Below, piece after piece: positions 43,865 to 52,124 of a DNA stretch of 64,000 nt. The translations under genes were made by a program, and so were the position numbers. Below the pieces are notes generated by a model. The model saw only the letters and a program-made list of their open reading frames with translations. It was not told where the DNA came from and did no database searches. The stretch's first letter is position 1. Each line of letters begins with the position of its first letter. Source of the stretch: Nodosilinea sp. FACHB-141 (lineage in GTDB: Bacteria; Cyanobacteriota; Cyanobacteriia; Phormidesmidales; Phormidesmidaceae); assembly GCF_014696135.1 (NCBI RefSeq), contig NZ_JACJPP010000022.1:124001-188000 (forward strand), in the 5' to 3' direction.

Positions 43865-44289
43865 CGACTTCTGGAACCATAGAGGGTGGTGGGGCGCTTT
43901 CCAGGGCAATCGCTGCGCGAATCGCTAGGGCTATGCACTAGCCAGTGCTCCCCCACCTGGTTGAGAGCCGCCATGATGGGCTGCACTTCTCGCCCCTTAG
44001 GAGTAAGTGAGTACTCAACCCGTGGAGGCACCTCAGGAAATACCGTTCGCTTGACCAGGCCGTAGCTTTCTAGCTCTCGCAGCCGAGCAGTAAGGGTTTT
44101 GGTGCTAATGCCAGGCAGGGCCGACAAAAACTCATTAGTGCGGCGGCTGCCCTGAAACAGCTCTTGTAAGATGAGAATGGCCCACTTGCCGCCAATGTAT
44201 GACAACACCAGATGAACCGGACAATCAAGCTTCGTACCGTTAAATGCGTGAGGCATAGGCATCACTCCGGTATGGGTGTCATTTTCCAT
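43861..44289 (-). CDS. HxlR-type winged-helix regulator
   Basis: A 142-residue MarR/HxlR-like DNA-binding protein. The core has CPVHLVLSYIGGKWAILILQ (about 19-38), FQGSRRTNEFLSALPGIST as recognition helix region, and VPPRVEYSLTPKGREVQPIM in the wing. Members often respond to reactive or aldehyde compounds through the conserved Cys near the N-terminus, here Cys19. The target is unknown; the divergent neighbour is the rlmB-type gene. Start ATG 44289 or the internal ATGs at residues 10 and 12. Confidence 0.9.
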   Translation of the reverse strand: MENDTHTGVMPMPHAFNGTKLDCPVHLVLSYIGGKWAILILQELFQGSRRTNEFLSALPGISTKTLTARLRELESYGLVKRTVFPEVPPRVEYSLTPKGREVQPIMAALNQVGEHWLVHSPSDSRSDCPGKRPTTLYGSRSR

Positions 44290-44634
44290 TGTGAAGGATT
44301 ATTCCGGGGATGTTGGTTACTCTGGCACTGAATGCCAAGAATTTAAGCTTCTTTTTAGATCGATCCCCAAGACTCTTGGGATAGGTCTGTAACGAACCGC
44401 TGAGGACTTAGGCTAGAGTGAGTTTGGCTGCACCTAAGCTGGTGAGAGGATAGCTAAGCTCTTAATCAATAGCGCGCCAAGGAGCTGGGGCTTTTGTCAC
44501 TCCTGCGCTTGCCTGCTCGGATCAGTACCTAGGCAGTCGGCCGCAGAAATTAGGAGTGATAGGGTAGTCGTATGCCGTGCTAGCCTAGGCTTTCTGCTTA
44601 ATTTTTTGGTTTTTAACCCCTATCAGGTGTGGCC
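44290..44634. other. Divergent region between the HxlR regulator and rlmB
   Basis: About 345 bases that should hold promoters for both. An HxlR operator would be expected near 44290-44340, but I do not see a clear palindrome. No coding or RNA gene was found. Confidence 0.4.
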
Positions 44635-46170
44635 ATGTCGTCCCAAAAGCCTTTCCGCAACCCTAACCGTTCTTCTGGGTCGGAGCCTCGCCGAGATGCT
44701 GAGGGTTACCGAGGCGACAAACCCCGCCAGGGTGGTGAGGGTAAGCCCCGTTATGACAGCGATAAACCTCGCTATAACAGCGGCAAGCCCCGTTCTAAGG
44801 ACGACAAACCTCGTTACGGTGAGGGCAAACCTCGCTACGAAGGCACCAAGCTTCGCTACGGCGACGAGAAGCCCCGCTATGACAGCGAGAAGCCCCGCTT
44901 TAAAGACGACAAGCCCCGCTATGAGGGCAGCAAACCTCGTCAAGGGGGTGACAAGCCCCGCTACGGGGACGAAAAACCTCGCTATGCCGGCGACAAGCCC
45001 CGCTTCAAAGACGAGAAGCCTCGTTATGAAGGCGGTAAACCCCGCTTCAAAGACGACAAGCCGCGCTACGACGGTGGTAAGCCCCGTCAAGGGGATGACA
45101 AACCCCGCTATGACAGTGGCAAACCCCGCTTTAAAGATGATAAACCTCGCTACGGCGGCGATAAGCCTCGTTATGAGGGCGACAAACCCCGTTATAGCAG
45201 CGATAAGCCTCGCTATGAGGGCGGCAAACCCCGCTATGACGAAGGTAAGTCTCGCTATAAGGGCGGTGACCGCGCTGCCGCTGCTCCACGCTCGTTTGGG
45301 GTCAGCAGCCAAGGGGCGGGGGATGGCGACGATGGGCAGGACGAAACCGATTTGATCTACGGTCGTCACGCGGTGGAAGCTGCTCTCCAAGCCCAGCGGA
45401 CCCTAAATCGCGTGTGGGTTAACGATCGCATTCGCTACGATCCCCGGTTTCTACCGCTGATCGATGAGGCCAAGGCCAACGGCGCGGTGATTGATGAAGT
45501 AGACACTCTACGGCTCAACCAGATCACCGGCGGTGCTAACCACCAGGGGATCGCGGCCCAGGCCGCTGCCCACAACTACCACGACCTCGATGAGATGATC
45601 GAAACCGCCCTGGGATCGGCTAAGGTACCGGTGATTATTGCTGCCGACAGCATTACCGATCCCCACAACTTGGGCGCGATTATTCGTACCGCCGAAGCCC
45701 TGGGGGCTCAAGGGATCGTGATCCCGCAGCGTCGAGCGGTAGGGGTAACATCAACCGTGGCCAAGGTGGCCGCTGGCGCTTTAGAAAGCCTGCCCGTAGC
45801 GCGGGTGGTTAACCTAAAGCGCGCCCTCGATACCCTCAAAGAAAAGGGATTTTGGATCTATGGGCTGTCTTCAGAAGCGAGTCAGCCGGCGCACCGCACT
45901 ACTTTCGATCGCCCAACGGTGATTGTGGTCGGGTCTGAGGGCAGCGGTCTCAGCCTCACTGTGCAGCAGAGCTGCGACACGCTAGTATCAATTCCGCTGC
46001 GAGGAATGGTTCCTAGCCTAAATGCATCGGTGGCTACAGGCATGGCTCTCTATGAGATCTATCGTCATCAATGGGTGGCCCAGGAGCAAATTTCCTCTTT
46101 GCAAAATCAAAAGCAAAGCAGTATAACCAAAATTGGTGCGGCGCTGCCTAAAAATGGCCTAGAGCCGTAG
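44635..46170 (+). CDS. rlmB: RlmB-type 23S rRNA 2'-O-methyltransferase with heptapeptide-repeat N-terminus
   Basis: A 511-residue SpoU/TrmH-family enzyme. The C-terminal half is a complete RlmB: substrate-binding domain [15 protein letters not shown] (about 242), then SPOUT motif 1 [13 protein letters not shown] (about 344-356), motif 2 [12 protein letters not shown] and motif 3 [14 protein letters not shown]. RlmB methylates G2251 of 23S rRNA. Residues 29-211 consist of 26 units of K-P-R-Y/F/Q followed by three mostly D, E, G or S residues, seven residues each (the first has eight). This tail is strongly charged and probably disordered. Start ATG 44635 or GTG 44629. Confidence 0.92.
   Translation: MSSQKPFRNPNRSSGSEPRRDAEGYRGDKPRQGGEGKPRYDSDKPRYNSGKPRSKDDKPRYGEGKPRYEGTKLRYGDEKPRYDSEKPRFKDDKPRYEGSKPRQGGDKPRYGDEKPRYAGDKPRFKDEKPRYEGGKPRFKDDKPRYDGGKPRQGDDKPRYDSGKPRFKDDKPRYGGDKPRYEGDKPRYSSDKPRYEGGKPRYDEGKSRYKGGDRAAAAPRSFGVSSQGAGDGDDGQDETDLIYGRHAVEAALQAQRTLNRVWVNDRIRYDPRFLPLIDEAKANGAVIDEVDTLRLNQITGGANHQGIAAQAAAHNYHDLDEMIETALGSAKVPVIIAADSITDPHNLGAIIRTAEALGAQGIVIPQRRAVGVTSTVAKVAAGALESLPVARVVNLKRALDTLKEKGFWIYGLSSEASQPAHRTTFDRPTVIVVGSEGSGLSLTVQQSCDTLVSIPLRGMVPSLNASVATGMALYEIYRHQWVAQEQISSLQNQKQSSITKIGAALPKNGLEP
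44719..45267 (+). repeat. 26-unit, 21-bp tandem repeat inside rlmB
   Basis: The unit encodes KPRY plus three residues. One 24-base unit is followed by twenty-five 21-base units, in exact register (first Lys codon 44719, last 45247). Codons vary between units (AAACCTCGC, AAGCCCCGC, AAACCCCGT), so the repeat is maintained at protein level or is old. The 21-bp period also leaves two other frames open on both strands, which are artefacts. Confidence 0.95.
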
Positions 46171-46215
46171 CTATCCCTTAAGAAACGTTCGAACCTAGGC
46201 AGATAGGCAGGAGCT

Positions 46216-46509
46216 ATGAACAACCTTTTAGGTCGATTTTTAAGTAGCATTTTAGGCTCGAGCAAAGCCTGGTGGGTCGAAATTAAGACCAGTCAGCCCG
46301 CCTGCACCTACTACTTTGGCCCCTTTGATAGCGAGTCTGAGGCCCACAGCGCCAAGGGCGGTTACGTTGAAGATTTGGAGCAGGAAGGGGCGCAAAACAT
46401 TCAGCTGGTGGTTTCGCTGTGCAGCCCCCCCAAGCAGCTCACCATCACCGATGAGTGGGATACCCCAGTGGGAGAATTTGCGACTCCTGCCCTCAGTGGC
46501 CAGCCTTAG
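46216..46509 (+). CDS. DUF1816 domain protein
   Basis: A 97-residue protein with the DUF1816 pattern: AWWVEIKTSQPACTYYFGPF (about 19-38), then DSESEAHSAKGGYVEDLEQEGAQNI, seen here as consecutive parts. DUF1816 is found in cyanobacteria, sometimes beside or fused to CpcD-like linkers, and its function is unknown. AGGAG lies upstream of ATG 46216. It follows rlmB by 45 bases on the same strand, so the two may share a transcript. Confidence 0.85.
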   Translation: MNNLLGRFLSSILGSSKAWWVEIKTSQPACTYYFGPFDSESEAHSAKGGYVEDLEQEGAQNIQLVVSLCSPPKQLTITDEWDTPVGEFATPALSGQP

Positions 46510-46601
46510 GGATTAGAGTTTTCCTTTAAAAAGCGTCCTCGGTCAGGACTCGTAATTATTCTGCTAAGCCTGCCGCGATTAAGCTTGAACAGCTACTGCG
46601 T

Positions 46602-47453
46602 TTAAGCGGGTTTATCTTGTTGGCTGTCGGTGTTTCTCAGCGTCAGCTCTGCCCCGTGCCATCTTAACCAGATGTCAATATCGGCCAGCAGCTGGTCTGG
46701 AATTTCCCAGGGCAGCAGGTGAGCTGTGTTGGGGTAGCAGTGGCTTTCTGCCCTAGGTAGATGGTCAGCAGTTTCGAGGCTGGCCTGGGCAGTAATGTGG
46801 CAGTCGTCTGCTCCACAGAGTACTAGGCAGGGCACGGCGATCGCCCCTAGGTCGGGCAGGCGGTTGTAGCGGCGAGCCAGAGCACGGTTGAGGGCGCGGG
46901 TCGCCAGGGGCGAGGTGCCGAGGTAGGCCCAAAAGCCTTCTTTTGCCAAACGGTGATAGGCCTGGGGAGTATGCTGCCGCAGCAGGTAGCGGTAGAGCGA
47001 TCGCGGCCCCAGGCCGTAGCGCACCAGCCCATTACCAGGAGCGATCACATTCAAAATTGATCCCAGACCAGTGTTGACCAACTCCAGCCAGGTGGTGGGC
47101 GGGTGGGCCCCCACGGGGCGGGCTGCGGTGGCAATGAGAATCAGCCCCGCCACCCGTTGGGGGTGGCGCAGGGCCAGTTCCATTGCCAAAATGCCCCCCA
47201 GCGACCAGCCCAGCACCAGGCAGCGATCAATGCCCTGGGCATCGAGCAGCTCTACTAGATCTGTGAGGCTGTCGTCGAGGTCGAAGGGCGATCGCGTTTG
47301 GCTAGCGCCGTAGCCTCGCAGATCGGGAGCTATGGTTTGGTAGCGATCGCTCAGCCGTTCTGTAAACACTCCCATGGTTTTGGCCGAGCCTGGGTGCCCA
47401 TGCAGGCAAAGAATGGGAAAGCCTTTGCCCTGGATGGTGCAATGAAGTTTCAT
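46602..47453 (-). CDS. Alpha/beta-hydrolase
   Basis: A 283-residue alpha/beta-fold hydrolase. The oxyanion region is LCLHGHPGSAKT, the nucleophile elbow is CLVLGWSLGGILAMEL (Ser in GWSLGG, about residue 83-88), the acid is in LVLCGADDCHI and the His lies in NTAHLLPWE. All catalytic residues are present. The substrate is unknown; sequence-level assignment goes no further than hydrolase or esterase. Start ATG 47453. Confidence 0.88.
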   Translation of the reverse strand: MKLHCTIQGKGFPILCLHGHPGSAKTMGVFTERLSDRYQTIAPDLRGYGASQTRSPFDLDDSLTDLVELLDAQGIDRCLVLGWSLGGILAMELALRHPQRVAGLILIATAARPVGAHPPTTWLELVNTGLGSILNVIAPGNGLVRYGLGPRSLYRYLLRQHTPQAYHRLAKEGFWAYLGTSPLATRALNRALARRYNRLPDLGAIAVPCLVLCGADDCHITAQASLETADHLPRAESHCYPNTAHLLPWEIPDQLLADIDIWLRWHGAELTLRNTDSQQDKPA

Positions 47454-47552
47454 GATGTGTGGCGATCCCCGCTGTAGCGCAGCCGATTCACCATAGCTTG
47501 GCTGAGCAGGATGTTGCTAGACAACCTCGGATCTGAGTTCAGCAAAACGACT

Positions 47553-49139
47553 CTAGTCTGGGGTGACGGAGGTAGTAGCCGGCTCCGGGGCGGCAGCGGG
47601 CAGGCCCATGCAGAGTTCGGTGGAATCGTCTTTGCTCAGAGCGTCCAGGTCAAGGCTGGGATCGCTTGGACTAGCGGGGCTGAATTTTGGCAGCGATGCT
47701 AACGAGCTTTGAGCTTCAAGCGCAGTGGGCAAGAGCTGACCACTGGGAGATATGCAGTAGGCAACTGGCAGCCCCTTAGAGGGAGTGCCGCTTGTCGGAA
47801 TCAGGTGAACCGTTTCGGGAGTAATCTGGCTTTGGTGATGTAAAACTGGCGCCGCGTCGTTCCGCAATGCGGTGGCTTCAGGCTGAGCGTTTAGGTTGGG
47901 GAGAATGCCTGCCGATTCAGTGGGTGAGGGCGCGATCGCAGCTTCTTCCGTCAGCATGACTGGGTCGGAGCCAATATCAGCTGCCGCTGGGTCAAGTTGA
48001 GGACGAACGAGGTTAGTTTGGGGAGATGCTGAGTTGAGGGGCAGGCTCTCGGGCAGCGCGCTAGAACGGACCGCTTCGCCAGTCGCCGCTCCTGAGCGGA
48101 CCGACTCCCACAGCACGGGCGACTGACCGACTGAGCCAGGGTTTACCGCCGCTGTCCTCCCCTGGCTCTGGTGGTCTGCGGTGCCTGCTTGGCTAACCAA
48201 GTCTGGAGTAGGAGTCAAGGCTACGTTGCCGCTAGACTGATGGGTCGCAGACCTGGTAGCTGGGTCGGGGGATGCTGCTGGGGCGCCAATGGGTGCTGGA
48301 TTGTTGTTGGCAGCGGTACTAAGGCTAAGGCCACTAGGCTCAGGGGGCGTTTCTGGACGGACAGCAACCTGAGGAATTGTGGTCGCCCTTGGAGCAGGAT
48401 CCGTTTGTTGGGCCGTCAGAGCTTCCCCATGGAGCCTAGCGGTAGTGCTAGAGGCGGTTTCTGCTTCGGCCTGAGCTACGGTCAATACGGGGGCCTGCTG
48501 TTGTGGGCGGGCGCTATAGCCCTGGTGCGTGAGCGGGGCAGTGGGATAGTTGCGGGCTACGCTAGCCGACTGTGCTGGGTTCAAGGCGGCGCTGCTAAAG
48601 CCGGGAGCATTGACGGCGGAAGGGTTTGCCTCGGGGGCAATGGGCGTAGGCCGGGAGGGCGTGGGCAGAGGGGCGATCCCCTGGGTGCTGAAGGTGTTGC
48701 CCTGGGTAACATTAAAAGCTGGGTTTTCCGCAACTTCTGCCTTGGGCTGAGAGAGATTCGGCCGGGCCAAAGCTGCGGGTTGGGGAGCGTTCACTAGCGA
48801 GGTCGATGGCGATAGACGAGCACCCTGCTGGCCCCGCAGGCGCTGTAGCCGATCGCGCAGGGCTGCCGCTTGGGGGATGGTTTCGCCATTGCTCCTAGCT
48901 GTGCTAGAGGCTGTGCCCGCTGGGTTGAGGCGATAGCTGCCTTGGATGACCTGGCGAGGGCGCACTTCGGGGCGGGCCATGGGGCTAGAAGCCGTGGCTG
49001 TGAGCCCTGGTTGAGCCTTGATTTCGGCGGCGTCCCCATCGGGGGGAGCCGCGCTCGGGTTAGGAGAGCTGGATTGTTCGGCGCTACAGGCCGCCAAAGC
49101 CAGTAGCCCGCTGCATGATGCTAGAGCCCAGACACGCAT
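47553..49139 (-). CDS. Long low-complexity lipoprotein
   Basis: A 528-residue protein with an N-terminal lipoprotein signal ending LLALAACSAE, where Cys19 would be lipid-modified. The rest is rich in Ala, Pro, Ser, Thr and Gln, with no visible globular domain until the end (VHLIPTSGTPSKGLPVAYCI, about 455). It is probably an extended periplasmic or surface-linked protein. I know no family for it. The composition keeps the opposite strand open for long stretches. Start ATG 49139. Confidence 0.75.
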   Translation of the reverse strand: MRVWALASCSGLLALAACSAEQSSSPNPSAAPPDGDAAEIKAQPGLTATASSPMARPEVRPRQVIQGSYRLNPAGTASSTARSNGETIPQAAALRDRLQRLRGQQGARLSPSTSLVNAPQPAALARPNLSQPKAEVAENPAFNVTQGNTFSTQGIAPLPTPSRPTPIAPEANPSAVNAPGFSSAALNPAQSASVARNYPTAPLTHQGYSARPQQQAPVLTVAQAEAETASSTTARLHGEALTAQQTDPAPRATTIPQVAVRPETPPEPSGLSLSTAANNNPAPIGAPAASPDPATRSATHQSSGNVALTPTPDLVSQAGTADHQSQGRTAAVNPGSVGQSPVLWESVRSGAATGEAVRSSALPESLPLNSASPQTNLVRPQLDPAAADIGSDPVMLTEEAAIAPSPTESAGILPNLNAQPEATALRNDAAPVLHHQSQITPETVHLIPTSGTPSKGLPVAYCISPSGQLLPTALEAQSSLASLPKFSPASPSDPSLDLDALSKDDSTELCMGLPAAAPEPATTSVTPD

Positions 49140-49302
49140 AACTCAAATTTTCCTAGGATTGGTCAGTCTGTCTTGGTTCTCTCTACGACGATCGCCTCCT
49201 CGATCAGCACATTCCTGAGGCAGAAGTGTAAAGATTCTGTTTCATTCCGCTATGGTGGCATTACGCAAAATTCAAACGTTGTAAAGCAGGGCTTTCCCAG
49301 TT

Positions 49303-50181
49303 ATGCGAGGTGAACTAGCGGCCCTGATGGCCGCCTTCTTATGGGCGGTGGCCACGGTGGTTTTTGGGCGGCTGGGCAAGGCACTGTCGCCGCTGGTGCT
49401 GAACCTGGCCAAGGGAGCGATCGCCCTGGTGCTGCTCTCCCTAACCCTGGTGCTAATCGGCCAGAGTGCGGCGGGCCTAGATCGCCAAGCGGTAAGCATT
49501 TTGGCTCTCAGCGGTGTGATTGGTATTGGTTTGGGTGATACAGCGTACTTTGCTGCCATCAACCACCTCGGTCCTCGGCGGGCGCTGCTGCTCGAAACTC
49601 TGGCTCCGCCCCTGGCGGCCCTGCTGGCCCTGGTGTTTTTGCAGGAGACCCTCAGCGGGCGGGCCTGGCTGGGTATGGGGCTTACCCTGGCCGGGGTGGT
49701 GTGGGTGATTGCTGAGCGAGTGCCGGGGGCGGCCCCTGGCCGAGCCGACTATCGGGGCGTGCTGTATGGGGTGCTGGCAGCCCTGGGGCAGGCCACCGGG
49801 GCCGTGATGTCGCGGGCCGTGCTAGCCGACACCGAGGTTGCCCCCATGTGGAGCTCGCTGCTGCGGCTGGGGGGCGGCTTCATTATCATTGTGGGAATTT
49901 TGCGCTGGCAGGGGCCAGTGGTGGGGCAACTCAGGCCCCTGCGCTCGCCCAAATTACTGGCCGGAGTCGCCCTGGCGGCAGGATTTGGTACCTACCTGGC
50001 CATTTACCTTCAGCAGATGGCGCTGAAGTATGCTGCTACTGGTGTCGCCCAGGCGCTGACCTCTACCAGTCCGCTGTTTGTGCTGCCCCTAGCGGCGGCT
50101 CTAGGCGATCGCGTCAGCCTGCGGGCAGTAGTGGGGGCGGTGGTGGCCCTAGCGGGCATCGGCATTTTGGTGAATGGCTAG
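49303..50181 (+). CDS. EamA-family transporter (DMT superfamily)
   Basis: A 292-residue membrane protein with ten hydrophobic segments in two EamA halves (about 5-135 and 150-290). Marks include MAAFLWAVATVVFGRLGK and LLETLAPPLAALLALVFLQE in the first half and ATGVAQALTSTSPLFVLPLA in the second. Drug/metabolite transporters of this type export amino acids, nucleosides or other small molecules; the substrate is unknown. ATG 49303. It ends three bases from the convergent HugZ-like gene. Confidence 0.92.
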   Translation: MRGELAALMAAFLWAVATVVFGRLGKALSPLVLNLAKGAIALVLLSLTLVLIGQSAAGLDRQAVSILALSGVIGIGLGDTAYFAAINHLGPRRALLLETLAPPLAALLALVFLQETLSGRAWLGMGLTLAGVVWVIAERVPGAAPGRADYRGVLYGVLAALGQATGAVMSRAVLADTEVAPMWSSLLRLGGGFIIIVGILRWQGPVVGQLRPLRSPKLLAGVALAAGFGTYLAIYLQQMALKYAATGVAQALTSTSPLFVLPLAAALGDRVSLRAVVGAVVALAGIGILVNG

Positions 50182-50184
50182 TAA

Positions 50185-50697
50185 TTAGGCTAGGGCGTTG
50201 TCGGGGCCGGTTTGAGGTGGGCCAATCAGCTGACTCAGGTTTTGAGGGTCAACGGCGTAGGCAGCGCCAAACCCCATCACAAATCGTCCGGCCTGGGGGC
50301 TGAGACAAAAGATTTGAAAGTCGTCGAGCGATCGCAGCATGGGGATAATGTCGCCAAAGCGCTGCTCAAAGCGATCGGCCACCGTATCCCAATCGGCAGT
50401 ACCTCGGGGCAGCAGGCTGGCTTCGCAGTCGTAGGCAATGCGCTGCCGAGCAAACACCTGAGGGGCAACTGCCTCGTCTTCAATCAGCAGAATGCTCGCT
50501 AAACCACTGCTTTGCAGGTTCGCCGTGTGGGCCGACAGCCCGCTGGTAAAGATGTAGATCTGGTAGTTTGCGTCTATAACGTATGGCGCATAGCTGGCGT
50601 GGGGCTGACCGTCGCTGTTGACGGTGCTCAGCATCAGGCTATACACCCGGCTGGGCAAGTCTTGGTAGGCTGCTGAAACCGCTGCAAAACTAGGCAT
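50185..50697 (-). CDS. HugZ/pyridoxamine phosphate oxidase-like protein
   Basis: A 170-residue split-barrel flavin-binding-fold protein. LMLSTVNSDGQPHASYAPYV (about 21-40) and IFTSGLSAHTANLQSSGLAS are typical of HugZ-type haem-utilisation proteins and FMN-binding relatives, with the C-terminal GRFVMGFGAAYAVD. In HugZ a C-terminal His supports haem degradation; here I see no obvious His in the final 20 residues, so the function is less sure. Start ATG 50697. Confidence 0.82.
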   Translation of the reverse strand: MPSFAAVSAAYQDLPSRVYSLMLSTVNSDGQPHASYAPYVIDANYQIYIFTSGLSAHTANLQSSGLASILLIEDEAVAPQVFARQRIAYDCEASLLPRGTADWDTVADRFEQRFGDIIPMLRSLDDFQIFCLSPQAGRFVMGFGAAYAVDPQNLSQLIGPPQTGPDNALA

Positions 50698-50793
50698 TAG
50701 CGAATGGCATTAAGCTATAGAAACAACAGAGCAGAGCTGTGCCGCAGCGGCGGCTTAGCGCTACAGTAATTGAGTTTTGGCACTCTGGATATT

Positions 50794-51372
50794 ATGTCGC
50801 GTTTATCTCGTCAGGTTCAGCCCGCTGAGGCCTATTTGGGCAAACTAACCCCGGCTGATTGGGCGACATTAGCCAAACGCGATGTGTTGGTGAAGGGTGG
50901 CAAAGGCCAGTATGGAATTATGGCGGCCACCCCGGCATCTCACGCTACGGCTTGGAACGTGCTGACCGACTATGACAACTTCTACCAATTCTTGCCAACG
51001 GTGGTGAAAAGCCGCGTGGTCGAGATAGACGGCGATCGCACCGTCGTCGAGCAGCTCGATCGCCGTCGCATTCTGCTCACCACTATGGAATCGACGGTGC
51101 TGACCGAAAACCTGGAGTTGGACGGTCAGCAAATTAGCTTCCGACTGCTCAAAGGTAACTTGGAGTATATGTACGGCCACTGGCGCATCGACACCGCCAC
51201 CCTAGCCCCGGGCACTGAGCCGGTGCGGCTACTTTCGCAACAGGTGCGGGCCGAAGCAGATGTTGGCCCTTTCAAGTCAATGTTTTATAACCTGTTTGAG
51301 GCTGGCTTAGTCGACACCATCAAGGCCCTGCGCGGCGAAATGGAGCGCAGAACAACTTCGCTTAATCTTTAG
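50794..51372 (+). CDS. SRPBCC (polyketide cyclase-like) family protein
   Basis: A 192-residue protein with a START/SRPBCC fold. ATPASHATAWNVLTDYDNFY (about 40-59) followed by PTVVKSRVVEIDGDRTVVEQ are typical strands of the Coq10/polyketide-cyclase branch. The fold binds a hydrophobic ligand, whose identity is unknown. ATG 50794 (MSRLSRQ) is preferred over the TTG at 50770, as the latter adds residues without support. Confidence 0.85.
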   Translation: MSRLSRQVQPAEAYLGKLTPADWATLAKRDVLVKGGKGQYGIMAATPASHATAWNVLTDYDNFYQFLPTVVKSRVVEIDGDRTVVEQLDRRRILLTTMESTVLTENLELDGQQISFRLLKGNLEYMYGHWRIDTATLAPGTEPVRLLSQQVRAEADVGPFKSMFYNLFEAGLVDTIKALRGEMERRTTSLNL

Positions 51373-51706
51373 GAAACATAAAATCTTAGGCATTTTTACG
51401 CAGATCAGAGCAAAAAGGTCGACGGGCAACCGCAACTTGTTCGATACTTAAATCAATGATCCCCAACGCTTTGCTCTATAAGCGTTAGGGTAGTCTAATC
51501 AGAACCTGGCCAAAACCAAGGCCAATTTCTTACAGGTTGTAATATTTATCCGGATGCCGATTGTTCCGGGAATTCCACGAAATGACTGTAAGGAATTCAT
51601 AAAGACCCCTTAGATTGTGACCCTGGCTATGGGTACTCTCAAAGAAGGTGAAGGTGCTGCTGCCGGCTAATCGTTCTTCTGGTCGTTTGATTCTGGTCTT
51701 TGGGAC
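51373..51706. other. Spacer with no recognised feature
   Basis: About 330 bases between two plus-strand genes. I looked for a terminator of the SRPBCC gene and found none that is convincing. A promoter for the next gene probably lies in the second half. An apparent minus-strand frame here has no ribosome site or coding character. Confidence 0.4.
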
Positions 51707-52033
51707 ATGCAAACTCCGCTTTCCGCTAACCTCAGCCGCTATGCCCCCGACGTCGATCATCTGCTGTTCTACAAGATCGTGCCCGATGCCGACGGCATTC
51801 GGCTGCGCATTTGGGAAAGCGCTACTGACTTAGATCAGAGTCCCTCACCCTACCTCTACATTCTCAATTTCCGAGTAAGCTCCATGGCGGAGGCCAAAAG
51901 GCGCTTAAAAGCTCACTTGGCGCTCAATGGGGGAACTCTATCCGTTGGCCAAGAGCTGCCTCAAAAAGGCAAAGTCAAGCTTTTGCCCCACCCCACTTGG
52001 GACGGCACCGAAGGCATGGAAGACAGCTACTAA
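51707..52033 (+). CDS. Conserved hypothetical protein
   Basis: A 108-residue soluble protein. LLFYKIVPDADGIRLRIWES and LYILNFRVSSMAEAKRRLKA look like a compact alpha/beta domain. I know of no function. It lacks a clear ribosome site, yet the frame shows normal codon use and ends with a stop well before ictB. It resembles short cyanobacterial hypothetical proteins. Confidence 0.65.
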   Translation: MQTPLSANLSRYAPDVDHLLFYKIVPDADGIRLRIWESATDLDQSPSPYLYILNFRVSSMAEAKRRLKAHLALNGGTLSVGQELPQKGKVKLLPHPTWDGTEGMEDSY

Positions 52034-52124
52034 CGTACTTTGACAACTCAAAAGACGAATCTATCTTTGGTTATAGATCGCTAGGTCCGTGGGTCCTGGT
52101 AAGTAAGCTGTACTAATCAACTGG

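Noticed and set aside
44719-45267. CRISPR-like periodic array
   Set aside because: The period is 21 bases without spacers and is in frame with the RlmB protein, so it is a coding tandem repeat.
44606-45390. Long open frames in other phases and on the opposite strand of the rlmB repeat
   Set aside because: They arise from the 21-bp tandem repeat, which keeps other frames free of stops; the repetitive translations match no protein pattern.
48171-48797. 208-codon open frame antisense to the lipoprotein gene
   Set aside because: A by-product of the Ala/Pro/Ser-rich lipoprotein sequence; no start signal or domain.
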